A stretch of 64,000 bases of DNA from Serripes groenlandicus (GCA_031761405.1 JASEVX010000003.1:17632489-17696488), one strand, 5' to 3'. Shown: positions 1-9,833, counted from the first letter of the stretch. A program made the numbers and translations. The notes: generated by a model not told the origin, from the sequence alone.

Positions 1-24
1 AATTTTGGGAGAGCCTATGATTAT

Positions 25-219
25 AAATTCTCTGTGGTACGTAGTAAAGCAGAGAATGCTTGTCTTAACACGGTAAACACACAAAGGGTTATTGTGTATT
101 GTAGTTGCACGGGATGTGCTGCACGGGATGTGCGCTCGGGTATGAGTATATATAAGGTAGTTATAGGGCGTGTTTGTCAGTTCCACGCTAGACTTCGCTC
201 GTTAGACTGCTTACACAGA
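25..219 (+). repeat. Split direct repeat A1
   Basis: The same 195 bases recur at 5042-5236. It opens 'aaattctctgtggtacgtag' and closes 'gactgcttacacaga'. It also contains an inverted pair, 'attctctg' near its start and 'cagagaat' about 20 bases later, which could fold into a hairpin at the very end of the element. It carries the presumed promoter. Confidence 0.93.
148..181 (+). promoter_or_regulatory. TATA box plus initiator inside repeat A1
   Basis: 'tatatataag' at about 147-156 is followed about 30 bases later by 'tcagt' (177-181), an initiator match with its A at 179. TATA to start spacing is normal for RNA polymerase II. The gag ATG follows at 226. The A2 copy carries the same block at about 5164-5198, so the 3' copy could drive adjacent sequence. 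This is motif evidence only. Confidence 0.5.
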
Positions 220-225
220 GACAAC

Positions 226-1009
226 ATGGATGAAGAAGATATCAACGCCTTGGTGAACAACCGAGTAAAAGACGTTATTCAGGAGTCACATGGCAACTTG
301 TTGCGGGAAATAGGTGGACTTATAGACAAGATAAGTTATCCAAGCTCTTCTGCCTCTTCTAGTAGTATTTCTTCTCTAGACGCTCCGAAATTCAAGCGTA
401 AAAGTAACGAGGAGCAATTTAAACAGAATTCCAAGGTTATTGCCAGGTTGGAACATGCCGAGTTAAATATGGATTCCCAGAGGATTACGGAGGCTAAAAA
501 TGATATTATTGAAGGTAAACAAATGATAGCAAGTTTTAAATGTAAAGGTTTTCGAGTTTAATGGTATTCTTAAATTCTTGTTTATTAAAGTAGCAAAGGA
601 AGCACGGGCTATTCTCGTTGCATTTTTCTTTTTCATTGCAGCAAAAGATATACTAAAGCGGCGTCAGAAATTAATTCAGCTTGCTGATACCTCCGAATTG
701 GGATGGCGAATGGTTGCAGAATATGAGAGCAACCCTATAGCAAGTGACAGCGAGGATGAGAAGCGTATTCATAAGGCAGAATATCGGGCTTCGAGAAAGG
801 CTAAAGGGGAAAAGACAAAGAGAGGCAGGTCAAGGTCAACTCCTTACGGACGGGGACAGCCTAGGGGGGACTCATTACCCTCTCAAGGAACGGGACAGAC
901 GTATTCTCATGGGGGTTCGGTGAAGAAACCAGGTTTATGTTTTATCTGCGGAAAGGCGGGGCACTGGAAGAATGAATGCTCACTCCAGAAAATTACAATA
1001 ACAAGATAA
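226..1009 (+). CDS. gag: Gag-like protein with CCHC zinc knuckle (two exons: 226-514, 642-1009)
   Basis: ATG 226 follows the A1 repeat. Read without splicing, the frame stops at 559-561 and the zinc-knuckle part lies in another frame. Splicing out 515-641 (donor AAG|GTAAAC, acceptor TTTTCATTGCAG) joins 289 and 368 nt into one 218-residue frame. The N-terminus is charged and Ser-rich (a run of SSSAS near residue 45). The centre is a helical 'RRQKLIQLADTSELGW' block followed by an acidic/basic stretch (SDSEDEKR). The C-terminus has a CCHC knuckle, CFICGKAGHWKNEC, near residue 200. This is the usual nucleocapsid-like layout of Ngaro/DIRS ORF1. Its end overlaps the start of pol by 34 nt. Confidence 0.82.
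515..641 (+). other. Candidate spliceosomal intron in gag (127 bp)
   Basis: Donor gaag|gtaaac and acceptor tttttcattgcag with a pyrimidine-rich tract (621-639). Exon 1 ends one base into a codon and exon 2 supplies two, so the frame is restored exactly, while the unspliced reading hits a stop at 559. The rebuilt junction is continuous in the coiled, charged style of the family. Confidence 0.72.
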
Positions 1010-3849
1010 GTAGTTTTATTGTTGGCCGCCTTTCGAAGGCTTTAGGTAAAACGAATACCAATAGAAAGCAATTATGTTTTGCGGAAAAGGGTATAACAAA
1101 AATTGTTAACATTAATTGCATAGAAATGGGGCATGGAGCCGGTTCGAATATCAAGTTTAAATCAGGTGGCCAAAATCCGGGAAAATACAATGAGGAAAAG
1201 GAAACAATTGAATATTCGAGCATAAGTGAAAATGAGACTATAGAGAGTCCGATTTTAAACATTGTTAAAAAGGGGGCAAGTGTTGACTTAATAAATCAGT
1301 CTTTCAACATTGAGGACAAAGGATCATGTACTGGTTTAGATGATAATGCTAGTTCAAATTATAATGGTTTGAAAAAGGGAGGTACTATCGACTCGGGTAA
1401 ACATTTAGAGCTAACCGGATTAAGCGTTTTGTCACCTGTTGGTAAACTCAAACAGAGCTATAGCAAATGGGAAGCTTATACCAATAATGCTTACATTTTG
1501 GATGTCATTTATAACGGTTATAAGTTACCGTTGGCCGAGACTCCGGTGACAGTTCAGTTAAATAATAATAGATCCGCCAGGGATAATCCGATTTATGTAA
1601 AGTCCGAAATTGGCCGTTTAGTAGAAAAGGGTATTATTTCAGTTGTTCAAGAACAACCATTGATAGTCAACCCATTAACGGTTGCATACGGTAGGTCTGG
1701 CAAGCCTAGATTAGTTCTTGACTGTAGACATATTAATCCATGCTTACACTTGTTTAAGGTCAAATTTGAGGACGTTAAAGTTGCAAAATCGATTGTTCAG
1801 CCTTTCAGTTATGTATTTACATTCGATTTGAAAAGCGCTTATCATCACATTGATATTTGTTCATGCCACAGAACGTATTTGGGGTTTTCATGGTCCGACG
1901 AAGGAATTGACCGTTATTATGTTTTTAATTGCCTTCCTTTCGGTTTGTCTACAGCCGGACACATATTCACCAAAGTACTCAGACAGCTACTGAAATATTG
2001 GAGATCGTTGTGCATTGATATTGTTATGTTTCTCGATGACGGTATAGGTGGTCACACGGATTTCGATCTTGCTTTAAGACATAGCAAGTTGGTCAGGAGT
2101 TCATTAGTTGAATTCGGTTTTCTTTTGGCAGAAGATAAATGCGATTGGTTGCCGAGAAGGATAGCTATTTGGTTGGGTCATGTTTTTAATTTTGAAGACA
2201 ATATTTTGAGGTTAACGGAAGAAAGAATTAAGCGGTTGGAGACTCAAATTGACTCCGTTTTGTATGATGTGAGGAATGATAAATTCAAAACCGTGCATGT
2301 AAAGGCACTAGCTTCGGTTATCGGTCAAATTATATCACTGCAGAGTGTACTTGGTAAACGCGTTAGTTTGCATACTAGAAACTTGTATATTTGTATTATG
2401 TATCGCTGTAGTTGGAAGTCACCTGTTCAGGTGAATAAGGAGGCTATAGGAGAATTGAATTATTGGCGTATAAACGCCAGACGTCTCAATGATTTGGGAT
2501 GTTTGTATTGGCAACATCCGGTCGTAAAAGCAAACGTTTTTGCTGACGCAAGTTCCCATGGTTATGGTGGATTTGTTGAAATGTGTAACGCATGTTTGTC
2601 AGGAGACGGATCGGAATCCGCACCGGTAGAAAATACCGTTGTTAAGGAGCAAGGGAGCCGCGCGTCTCAAATTCCCGGTAATTGCGAGTTAGTGGTGGAC
2701 AGAGGTAATTCCTTTGATCGTTATATATTTAATGATGGGCGACTCCCGGAAGCGAGTGCGCAAGTCGGTTTTGATAGATCGATAGATACTAGTATTTCGC
2801 GTGTTGGCGGATTCGTAAAACTCCCGGAAGAGAGTTGTTATTGTTTATCGGAAAATGTGATCAATATTGATGATCGATTCATTGGGGGATCAAAACTCCG
2901 GGGAGAGAGTTGTCTTGTAGATCCGGGATGTGAAAATTATCTCCCGGAAGAGAGATATCTTAATTACTGTGGTTGGCATGAGATATGTAAAATTCATCCC
3001 ATGCATGATAGAAATGGTTTGTTAATTAAGGATAGGGATGTTTGTTCGGTAAGCGATCTAAATATTGGAAGCCATCTTTCCAATTCCGAAATATTCGGAT
3101 CATGGACGAGTGATGAGTCGCTCAAAAGTTCCACATGGAGGGAGCTAGAAGCTGTACATCGGGTTGTTATGAGTAATTTGAAGATATTGAAAAATCGTCA
3201 TATTAAGATATTTTCAGATAATCAAAATGTTGAGCGTATTTTACACGCTGGTAGCAGAGTTAATGAGCTCCATAACTTATCATTAGCGATAAATTCAGTT
3301 TGTGAGCAGAACAGGATCACATTTAACTCTGTCTGGATCCCAAGGGGTGATAACCTTCTTGCAGATCATTTGAGTAGGTGTCAGGATAGTGATGATTGGT
3401 CCATTTCTGAAGATATTTATAGAAAATTGGATAAAATGTGGGGTCCTCATGATGTAGATAGGTTTTCAACACATTATAATAATAAATGTAGGAGGTTTAA
3501 CTCTAGGTGGTGGGTACCTGGCACGGAAGCTATAGACGCATTTGATCAGACTTGGCGCGGTGAACTGAATTGGTTAGTTCCGCCTCCAAAGCATATAATG
3601 AGCTGTCTGAGGAAATTAGCATCGGAAAATGCTCGAGGTACTTTGATAATTTCAAAATGGCAGTCTGCACCATTTTGGCCGTTTATTACTGATTTGCAAA
3701 ACGAATATAAATATTTTGTAAAAGGTGCACTTGAATTGCCAAAATCAGGCGCTGTGTGCAAAGGCAAAGGAAACAATGGAATGTTCGGTGAGAATGTTTT
3801 ATCATTCAGCATGGTTGCATTACATTGCGTTTTTGAAGAAAACCAATAA
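976..3849 (+). CDS. pol: Reverse transcriptase - RNase H polyprotein of the Ngaro-like element
   Basis: A 957-residue open frame from ATG 976, in the -1 frame relative to gag. The reverse transcriptase covers about residues 205-430: motif A FTFDLKSAYHH with Asp 284, motif B FNCLPFGLSTAG, and catalytic FLDDG with Asp 354/355. The RNase H carboxylates are Asp 524 (FADASS), Glu 723 (WRELEAV), Asp 748 (FSDNQ) and Asp 797 (LADHLSR). Residues about 805-935 form the module typical of YR elements (DRFS...FNSRWW.PG...DAF...W...LVPPP...ISKWQSAPFWP). The Asp524 to Glu723 gap is 199 residues instead of about 40-45, because about 155 residues are inserted in RNase H (about 2590-3095). No stop or frameshift is seen, so the enzyme is probably intact. 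Confidence 0.93.
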   Translation: MLTPENYNNKISSFIVGRLSKALGKTNTNRKQLCFAEKGITKIVNINCIEMGHGAGSNIKFKSGGQNPGKYNEEKETIEYSSISENETIESPILNIVKKGASVDLINQSFNIEDKGSCTGLDDNASSNYNGLKKGGTIDSGKHLELTGLSVLSPVGKLKQSYSKWEAYTNNAYILDVIYNGYKLPLAETPVTVQLNNNRSARDNPIYVKSEIGRLVEKGIISVVQEQPLIVNPLTVAYGRSGKPRLVLDCRHINPCLHLFKVKFEDVKVAKSIVQPFSYVFTFDLKSAYHHIDICSCHRTYLGFSWSDEGIDRYYVFNCLPFGLSTAGHIFTKVLRQLLKYWRSLCIDIVMFLDDGIGGHTDFDLALRHSKLVRSSLVEFGFLLAEDKCDWLPRRIAIWLGHVFNFEDNILRLTEERIKRLETQIDSVLYDVRNDKFKTVHVKALASVIGQIISLQSVLGKRVSLHTRNLYICIMYRCSWKSPVQVNKEAIGELNYWRINARRLNDLGCLYWQHPVVKANVFADASSHGYGGFVEMCNACLSGDGSESAPVENTVVKEQGSRASQIPGNCELVVDRGNSFDRYIFNDGRLPEASAQVGFDRSIDTSISRVGGFVKLPEESCYCLSENVINIDDRFIGGSKLRGESCLVDPGCENYLPEERYLNYCGWHEICKIHPMHDRNGLLIKDRDVCSVSDLNIGSHLSNSEIFGSWTSDESLKSSTWRELEAVHRVVMSNLKILKNRHIKIFSDNQNVERILHAGSRVNELHNLSLAINSVCEQNRITFNSVWIPRGDNLLADHLSRCQDSDDWSISEDIYRKLDKMWGPHDVDRFSTHYNNKCRRFNSRWWVPGTEAIDAFDQTWRGELNWLVPPPKHIMSCLRKLASENARGTLIISKWQSAPFWPFITDLQNEYKYFVKGALELPKSGAVCKGKGNNGMFGENVLSFSMVALHCVFEENQ

Positions 3850-3904
3850 GGGAAAAGATGTTATTTACGTTTTCTGGTGTTTGATAAATAATTCTTTTTC
3901 ACAG
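3788..3904 (+). other. Candidate alternative intron joining pol to the recombinase (117 bp)
   Basis: Donor ttcg|gtgaga at 3788 and acceptor ttctttttcacag ending at 3904. Removing it joins pol (codon split after one base at 3787) to the recombinase frame with no shift, giving one 1274-residue reading. The unspliced pol end (a conserved-looking NGMFG...LSFSMVAL stretch, stop 3847-3849) would be lost, so this may be alternative splicing rather than constitutive. It would explain why the recombinase frame has no ATG before 3988. Confidence 0.42.
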
Positions 3905-4917
3905 GTATTGGCATAAGAGCGTCTTTGAAACGTAAATTTGATGAGGCGGATGTACATATTGTCGATCAAGATCGGATTATAGACACAATGGCTATACAAA
4001 TGGTGTCGGCAAGGGCTGATACTACTGTGACCAAATACTGCTATCAAATCAGAGCGTTTGACGATTTCTGTGAGAAAAAAGGTATTTCTTCGAGGCCAGC
4101 GTGCTCCATTCACGTCGCAATGTATTTATCACAAATGATCGATGCAGGAAAATCGGATAAAGTGATTTCATCATCTCTTTACGCTATCAAGTGGCTTCAT
4201 CGAATGAACGATTACCCCGATCCAACGATAAACTCAACTGTGTTAATGTTAGTTGAAAGTGCCAAACGTTTGAATTCCAAACACATAGTAAAGAAGGACG
4301 TTATAAGCACACAGAACTTGATTGAACTTTGCAGTATGTATTTAGAGTCACGAGACATCATCGTTTTGCGGGACTTATCTATTATTGTATTAGGATTTGC
4401 TGGGTTTTTACGGTTTAACGAAATCGTAGATTTAAGATGTTGCGATCTACGATTTAGTACGGATCATTTGGTTTTGTATGTTAAGAAAAGTAAAACAGAT
4501 GTATATAGGTCTGGTAGAGAAGTATTTATCGCAAAAGGTGAAACTAGCGCTTGTCCGATTGCAATGTTGAAAAGGTATTTACAGTGCTCAGGAATGCCTG
4601 TTGATTCCGAATTATATCTTTTTCGGGCGGCTTGTAGATCCGGGTCAAAGTGCTTTCTTTTAAAACGGAACAAAAAGCTGAGTTATTCTCGTTCTAGAGT
4701 ATGTATTGTCTCTCGGTTGAAATTAGTTGCTCCAGATTTGCATCTAGGAACTCATTCCCTGAGAGCCAGTGGCGCTACTGCTGCAGCTAACGCCAGTGGC
4801 GTTTCTGATCGTTGTTTAAAGCGTCACGGGCGTTGGAAAACGGACATAGCGAAGGATGGGTATATTGAAGATTCTGTAGAAAAGAAATTATTTGTCACAA
4901 AACAGTTAAAATTGTAA
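3905..4917 (+). CDS. Tyrosine recombinase of the Ngaro-like element
   Basis: Open frame ending with TAA 4915-4917. The first ATG is at 3988, while similarity-like sequence (LKRKFDEAD) begins near 3922, so translation either starts at 3988 (309 residues) or comes from splicing to pol. The catalytic set of the phage-integrase family is visible: Arg in GFLRFNEIVDLR, Lys in the beta-hairpin YVKKSKTD, HSLR in GTHSLRASGATAA, H/W in RHGRWKTD, and the nucleophile Tyr in KDGYIEDS. The N-terminal SAM-like core-binding part (TVTKYCYQIRAFDDFCEKKG) is present. Family knowledge: it inserts the circular cDNA into the genome. All key residues are retained, so it may be active. Confidence 0.9.
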
Positions 4918-4976
4918 TATTGTTCTTTGATTTTAGAATTCGAATAGCATTCAGTGCACTATAATTTGTAGCGTTC

Positions 4977-5037
4977 AAGCGCTCGTCTGGGCCGTTGCAA
5001 AGAAGGTGTTGTTTTGTATTTGAGAAGGTGTTCAGAC
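4977..5037 (+). repeat. Split direct repeat B1
   Basis: 61 bases, 'aagcgctcgtctgggccgtt ...' to '... aaggtgttcagac', repeated exactly at 5572-5632. It is separated from A2 by four bases (5038-5041), as expected for the B1-A2 junction of Ngaro elements. Confidence 0.93.
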
Positions 5038-5041
5038 TTAC

Positions 5042-5236
5042 AAATTCTCTGTGGTACGTAGTAAAGCAGAGAATGCTTGTCTTAACACGGTAAACACACA
5101 AAGGGTTATTGTGTATTGTAGTTGCACGGGATGTGCTGCACGGGATGTGCGCTCGGGTATGAGTATATATAAGGTAGTTATAGGGCGTGTTTGTCAGTTC
5201 CACGCTAGACTTCGCTCGTTAGACTGCTTACACAGA
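5042..5236 (+). repeat. Split direct repeat A2
   Basis: Second copy of the 195-bp A repeat, identical to 25-219 as far as I can read. It duplicates the TATA/initiator block. Confidence 0.93.
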
Positions 5237-5566
5237 ATGCTATTCGATTATTTGAAAGTTATATTGCTTCACACATTAAACTAGGTTGAGTTCCGACAGC
5301 CATATTTCCCTAGGGGTATTCTGAGAAACACTGGTTGTTTCGCGCATGCCACGGATGCACGGTTCCTCTTTAAAAAAAGGGGTTTTACGTGGGCGGCCAG
5401 GACCCTTCTGATGGGAGATACATGTATGTGAAGCTTGCTAAATGAAAATTACTTAAGTACAAGATATAATGTCATAACCTAAGTTGGTGGATTGGGTTAA
5501 CCGTAATACATGTAAATTTATGTATATATGCACGCGCTGTTTGCGCATATTGGTCGCTCTGTCTAA

Positions 5567-5572
5567 CAATAA
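5567..5572 (+). terminator. Polyadenylation signal AATAAA
   Basis: 'aacaataaagcg' just before B2, in the 335-base stretch between A2 and B2 (5237-5571) that has no coding potential. The position fits 3' end formation inside B2. Confidence 0.5.
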
Positions 5573-5632
5573 AGCGCTCGTCTGGGCCGTTGCAAAGAAG
5601 GTGTTGTTTTGTATTTGAGAAGGTGTTCAGAC
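5572..5632 (+). repeat. Split direct repeat B2 (right end of element)
   Basis: Second copy of the 61-bp B repeat. Host flank resumes with 'gaaatgctaacg'. Confidence 0.92.
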
Positions 5633-7754
5633 GAAATGCTAACGTCATAGCGCGTGATGATTTTACTCAAATGAACCGCGTCATCACAAATTCCGCATTT
5701 GGAATGTTTCAGTGTTAATTTCATAATAAGATCAAATTGCATATTTGTATGGTATTTGTTTGGTAATGAATCTTCCCAAGAAACTTACAGTGTGATTCAC
5801 AATTAAAAAGCAAACACAACAATTGAAATAAAACGGAATGGGGTGCAAATAAAACATAATGGACAGTTTGGACAATTAACCCTTTTCCACATACGGCAAA
5901 TCTGCACCAAACAATCTAGGCAAAACTGTGTACAAAACTGTTATAGTTGATTAGATTGTGTCACTATTTCAACAATTTTCACTCATGTCACGGCGGCCGT
6001 GTTCACACTTCCCATGTGTATAATGTCTTTATTTGAACAGTACAACCTGTATGGCATCATATAGAAATTAAGAAGGAAACAATGTGTCAAAAGGCGTCAA
6101 TCACTATTTAGTTGACTTGCTGATTATTACCCCTAGTCTTCTGATCAGCGCATCAAAGCCTCGGCGGTGCTTTGTTGGTAGATCATAAGTAGTGTCTGAT
6201 TGCTACCGGAAATATGATTGGGTTTTATGACCTTTAATTGGTTTTCAATAAAGAACGGTACCATGTTTATAATTTTCGATTAATCTGTTAATTACGCCTT
6301 TTGTCACAACGTTTACAACTTTATTTATACATGTATTTGCTGTCATAGAGATTGTAGTGTTGTGTGGAGTGCCGGTGTAAGAAAGTCTTGATAGGTATGG
6401 CCGATTTTTTTTTTTTGCTTTTGAGCGGTACAGTAAGCCTCTGCAGACGCATCCTGACGAAAAACCGACCATACAAATATGCAATTTGATCTTATTTGCA
6501 ATTCACAATATGACCTCCGAATTGTGATTTGTGTGTGACGTGGCTCATTTGTGTAAAACCTCCGAAGCTATGCTGTACTCATTATTCATAAACTTTCCCG
6601 TGTCTTGTATTTGGAGGTAATGAATTGTTGTCAAAATTAACAATTTCAATTCTCCCTTTTCAACATACACCAAATCTGCAGCAGATGAATACTATGGCAA
6701 ATCTCTTTACCGTCAACTTCAGAGTATGTAGGGAAAGGATCGAATTATGTCTGCTCAAAAGACTCGCCGACAGATCCTATTACAATAGCGTCCGACCACT
6801 ACCGGAAATTTGATTGTTTCTACAAAAACGACGGTTTATTATGTCTAACGAGCTTTGAAATCATAACAAACAACTGTCAAATATATAAACAAATGAAATT
6901 ATTGTATAAATAAATGTTAACACACATATATTTAATTGGCTGATATATATTACACGAGTCAAGTTCCGTGTTTTCTATCCACCTACTATGGTTGGATACT
7001 ATTTACTATAAAACTTTATACAGAGCTCGTAATAATATAATGTAATGCTTGGAATTTCATTTTGAATAATTTCAGTTTAGGTTAGTAAACTTCCGGGGTT
7101 AATTTTCTTACGAAAAGGTTTATTTTGTATTCCCTTTATAGTACCGGAGTCGTTTATTAGCTAACTCTACTTGTATGCTTTGTTTGGGACATAGTGGGTA
7201 AATGACGTCACGATTCTTTTCAGAAAGTCTCGAGACATTGCGATATGTAAACAATGGCCGCGCTCATGCTGCGCACCGATCAGCACAAATAGTCATCTTT
7301 AAATAGTAATATCTTCATTATTAGTTGTATGTTAATGAAATGCATAGTAAATAAATGTTCATTAAGTCAACATTTTTCAATTCAAAGCGAATTTTTTTCA
7401 GCCGAGCGTATTCCTTTAAGTATAAGTTTGTCTTTTTGACCTTTTCCTACATACAATACACATGCAACATCTCATTAAGGAAACACCAAAAACCAAAAAT
7501 GGCTGAAAAATATCTATTAAAATTGTGAAATAGATTTGAAAATACTTTTGGCAAAGAGAAACTTGCTCATTACTGAAATGTATTTCCTTTTGAAAATAAC
7601 AGACATCGATACTGAATTATCTCGTGAAATATATTTTTGCTCAGAATTGATGATGTTGCCCAATGAAAGACCCTTTATTGGTCAATTACGAGAATCAATT
7701 TGAAAATCCAACGCAATGTATAACAAACAGTATTATAATTATAAATACCAGAAG
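5633..7754. other. Non-coding flank with degenerate MITE pieces
   Basis: No credible gene. Degenerate pieces of the TTAA MITE ends occur near 5876 ('ttaacccttttccacatac') and 6655 ('cttttcaacatac...ctgcagcag'). A short motif 'ctaccggaaat.tgattg' occurs twice (about 6202, 6799). A perfect CRE-like 'tgacgtca' lies at 7203-7210. The rest is unremarkable AT-rich sequence. Confidence 0.6.
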
Positions 7755-8770
7755 TATATCTTTCTGAAATGGAAGCTAATTTGGCTGTTGTGAAATGTAC
7801 CCTGATACCTTGATACTCTCCCTTGAGACAATGTGATGCTAGTACATCTGTCGAATAATACACTAGTCTAAGTTTCCAATTAACCCGTTCCCTCTTATAA
7901 ACGAATTCTGACACTCTGAAGCAGACGACTTTTCTGACAAGGGAGATAATTTGGCTGTTATGAAACGGATTCTGATTCCTTGATACTCTCTCTTCAAACA
8001 ATGTGTTGCTAGAACTTCTGTCGAATATAGGACGAGGCTACGTTACTCAATTACCCGTTCCCTCTTATAAACGAATTCTGACACTCTGAAGCAGACGACT
8101 TTTCTGACAAGGGAGATAATTTGGCTGTTATGAAACGGATTCCGATTCCTTGATACTCTCCCTTCAAACAATGTGTTGCTAGAACTTCTGTCGAATATAG
8201 GACGAGGCTACGTTACTCAATTACCCGTTCCCTCTTATAAACGAATTCTGACACTCTAAAGCAGACGACTTTTCTGACAAGGGAGATAATTTGGCTGTTA
8301 TGAAACGGATTCTGATTCCTTGATACTCTCCCTTCAAACAATGTGTTGCTAGAACTTCTGTCGAATATAGGACGAGGCTACGTTACTCAATTATCCGTTC
8401 TCTCTTATAAACGAATTCTGACACTCTGAAGCAGACGACTTTTCTGACAAGGGAGATAATTTGGCTGTTATGAAACGGATTCTGATTCCTTGATACTCTC
8501 CCTTCAAACAATGTGTTGCTAGAACTTCTGTCGAATATAGGACGAGGCTACGTTACTCAATTACCCGTTCCCTCTTATAAACGAATTCTGACACTCTGAA
8601 GCAGACGACTTTTCTGACAAGGGAGATAATTTGGCTGTTATGAAACGGATTCTGATTCCTTGATACTCTCCCTTCAAACAATGTGTTGCTAGAACTTCTG
8701 TCGAATATAGGACAAGGCTAAGTTTCTCAATTAACCCTTTCCCACTTATAAACGAATTCTGACACTCTGC
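7755..8770. repeat. 170-bp satellite, about six units
   Basis: The landmark 'gcagacgact' recurs at 7921, 8091, 8261, 8431 and 8601, exactly every 170 bases. The outer units are diverged and the inner units nearly identical. Each unit contains 'ttaacccgttccctcttataaa ... ctgacactctgaagcagacgac' (written here in parts), a variant of the terminal repeat of the TTAA MITE family. The array runs directly into a MITE right half ending at 8888. Confidence 0.93.
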
Positions 8771-8888
8771 AGCTCCTTTTCACACAATGTGTTCTAATCT
8801 ATTCATTAAGCATACTTTAGTTTATTATGTTACCTAGAGGATTTCAAAGTTGTCTGCTGCAGAATTGTTGTATGTGGGAAAGGGTTAA
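8731..8888. mobile_element. TTAA MITE copy capping the 170-bp satellite
   Basis: Starts 'ttaaccctttccc' and ends 'tgtgggaaagggttaa', with the internal mirrored parts 'gacactctgcagc' and 'gtctgctgcag'. TTAA at both ends suggests a piggyBac-type target. The family name here is descriptive. Confidence 0.75.
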
Positions 8889-8920
8889 CATTTGTAAAAC
8901 ATTAAACACGTGGCCTTATC

Positions 8921-9113
8921 TTAAGCCTTTCCTAGATACAGACGCTTTCTGGCGCTGTGCGAAGCAGACGATCTTTAAAAAACATTGTATAAAATGAGAA
9001 ATTGCGAATAATAAACATTCATTAAACATTCATTTATAAACAAAAGTCTTAGTTTTGCTTAGTTGTTGTCTAAGTCGTCTGCTGCAATTTTGTTAAATCT
9101 TGGAAAAGGTTAA
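8921..9113. mobile_element. TTAA MITE copy
   Basis: Imperfect palindrome of about 190 bp: 'ttaagcctttcctagatacagacgc' at the left (given in full only in part here) and 'gtcgtctgctgc ... ggaaaaggttaa' at the right. Confidence 0.72.
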
Positions 9114-9190
9114 AAAAAACTGCATACAGTATCTCAAAAGTCTTGATCGTCCGCACATGTATATTATTCAAACATTCGAACTTAAGAGTA

Positions 9191-9833
9191 TTAACCCGTT
9201 CCTATATACAGACGTTTTCTGACCCTGTGTGCAGCGGACGACTTTTGCTGTGTCTTCAGATCCAATATACATACAGCGATATATTTTCGTATGATGTTAT
9301 TGAGACAGATATTTTGCAACTTTTGAAATAAACATGGAAGTGTAACTCACTAGTTTTATAACAATGACTTTAAATGATGACAAAGCCGAGGGTTGGGATC
9401 CCTGTCGTAACTCGACCACGTATGATAAATAAAACCTACGTTGTGGGTACTCATTGAGACAAATCGTTTGGGTACCCACACTATAAAGTTGCTAGGTCAA
9501 ATACGATTTTAGAACATGAACTACGCTCCTATCTAGAGCGCTGATAACGATATATACTGTTATACTTGGAATTGAGTGGGGTAAACACTTTTTAACAAGG
9601 TTCTGTTTTTCCGTAGTGGTTTTCTTCAAATGCGTCAAAAGATATAGATATGAAGAAAGGTATTAACCTCTATAGAGCGACACATCTGCAACACAGCTTC
9701 ATTGATTTTCCTTCGCTAGATGTCGCTCCGTGTGTTATTCGTCAATAGGTAAAGATTATGGTAATATTTTCATATTTTTCATGGAGATGTTCTCAGAGTC
9801 GTCTGCAAAAGTGCTGTATGTGGGAAAAGGTTA
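9191..9833. mobile_element. TTAA MITE copy enlarged to ~640 bp
   Basis: Left end 'ttaacccgttcctatataca' and right end 'gtcgtctgc ... gtgggaaaaggtta'. About 450 bp of other sequence lies between the arms, including 'cttcgctagatgtcgctc' (9712), which recurs near 11680. Confidence 0.5.

Larger units (their letters stand above)
25..5632 (+). mobile_element. Ngaro-like tyrosine-recombinase retrotransposon, near-intact
   Basis: A complete YR retrotransposon. The 195-bp A repeat occurs at 25-219 and 5042-5236, and the 61-bp B repeat at 4977-5037 and 5572-5632. The order is A1 - gag - pol - recombinase - B1 - A2 - B2, the split-direct-repeat layout of the Ngaro/PAT branch of DIRS-like elements. Both repeat pairs look identical over their full length, which implies recent insertion. 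There are no LTRs, no DDE integrase and no protease motif. Family knowledge: these elements integrate through a circular intermediate using the recombinase and make no target duplication. The exact left end (21-25) is uncertain because 'tta' precedes both A copies. Confidence 0.93.

Noticed and set aside
976..1009. Programmed -1 frameshift at the gag-pol overlap
   Set aside because: The frames do overlap by 34 nt, but I see no X-XXY-YYZ slippery heptamer, and pol has its own ATG at 976.
4895..5203. 102-residue minus-strand frame across the B1-A2 junction
   Set aside because: It overlaps the retrotransposon's terminal repeats and shows no family features.
7203..7300. Promoter with CRE (tgacgtca) followed by an ATG at about 7254
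   Set aside because: The downstream frame is only 12 codons, and CRE-like motifs recur in repeats here (for example near 36735, 37306 and 53650), so there is no sign of a gene.
7675..8001. 108-residue minus-strand frame
   Set aside because: Lies in the degenerate first unit of the 170-bp satellite and is not kept in the other units.
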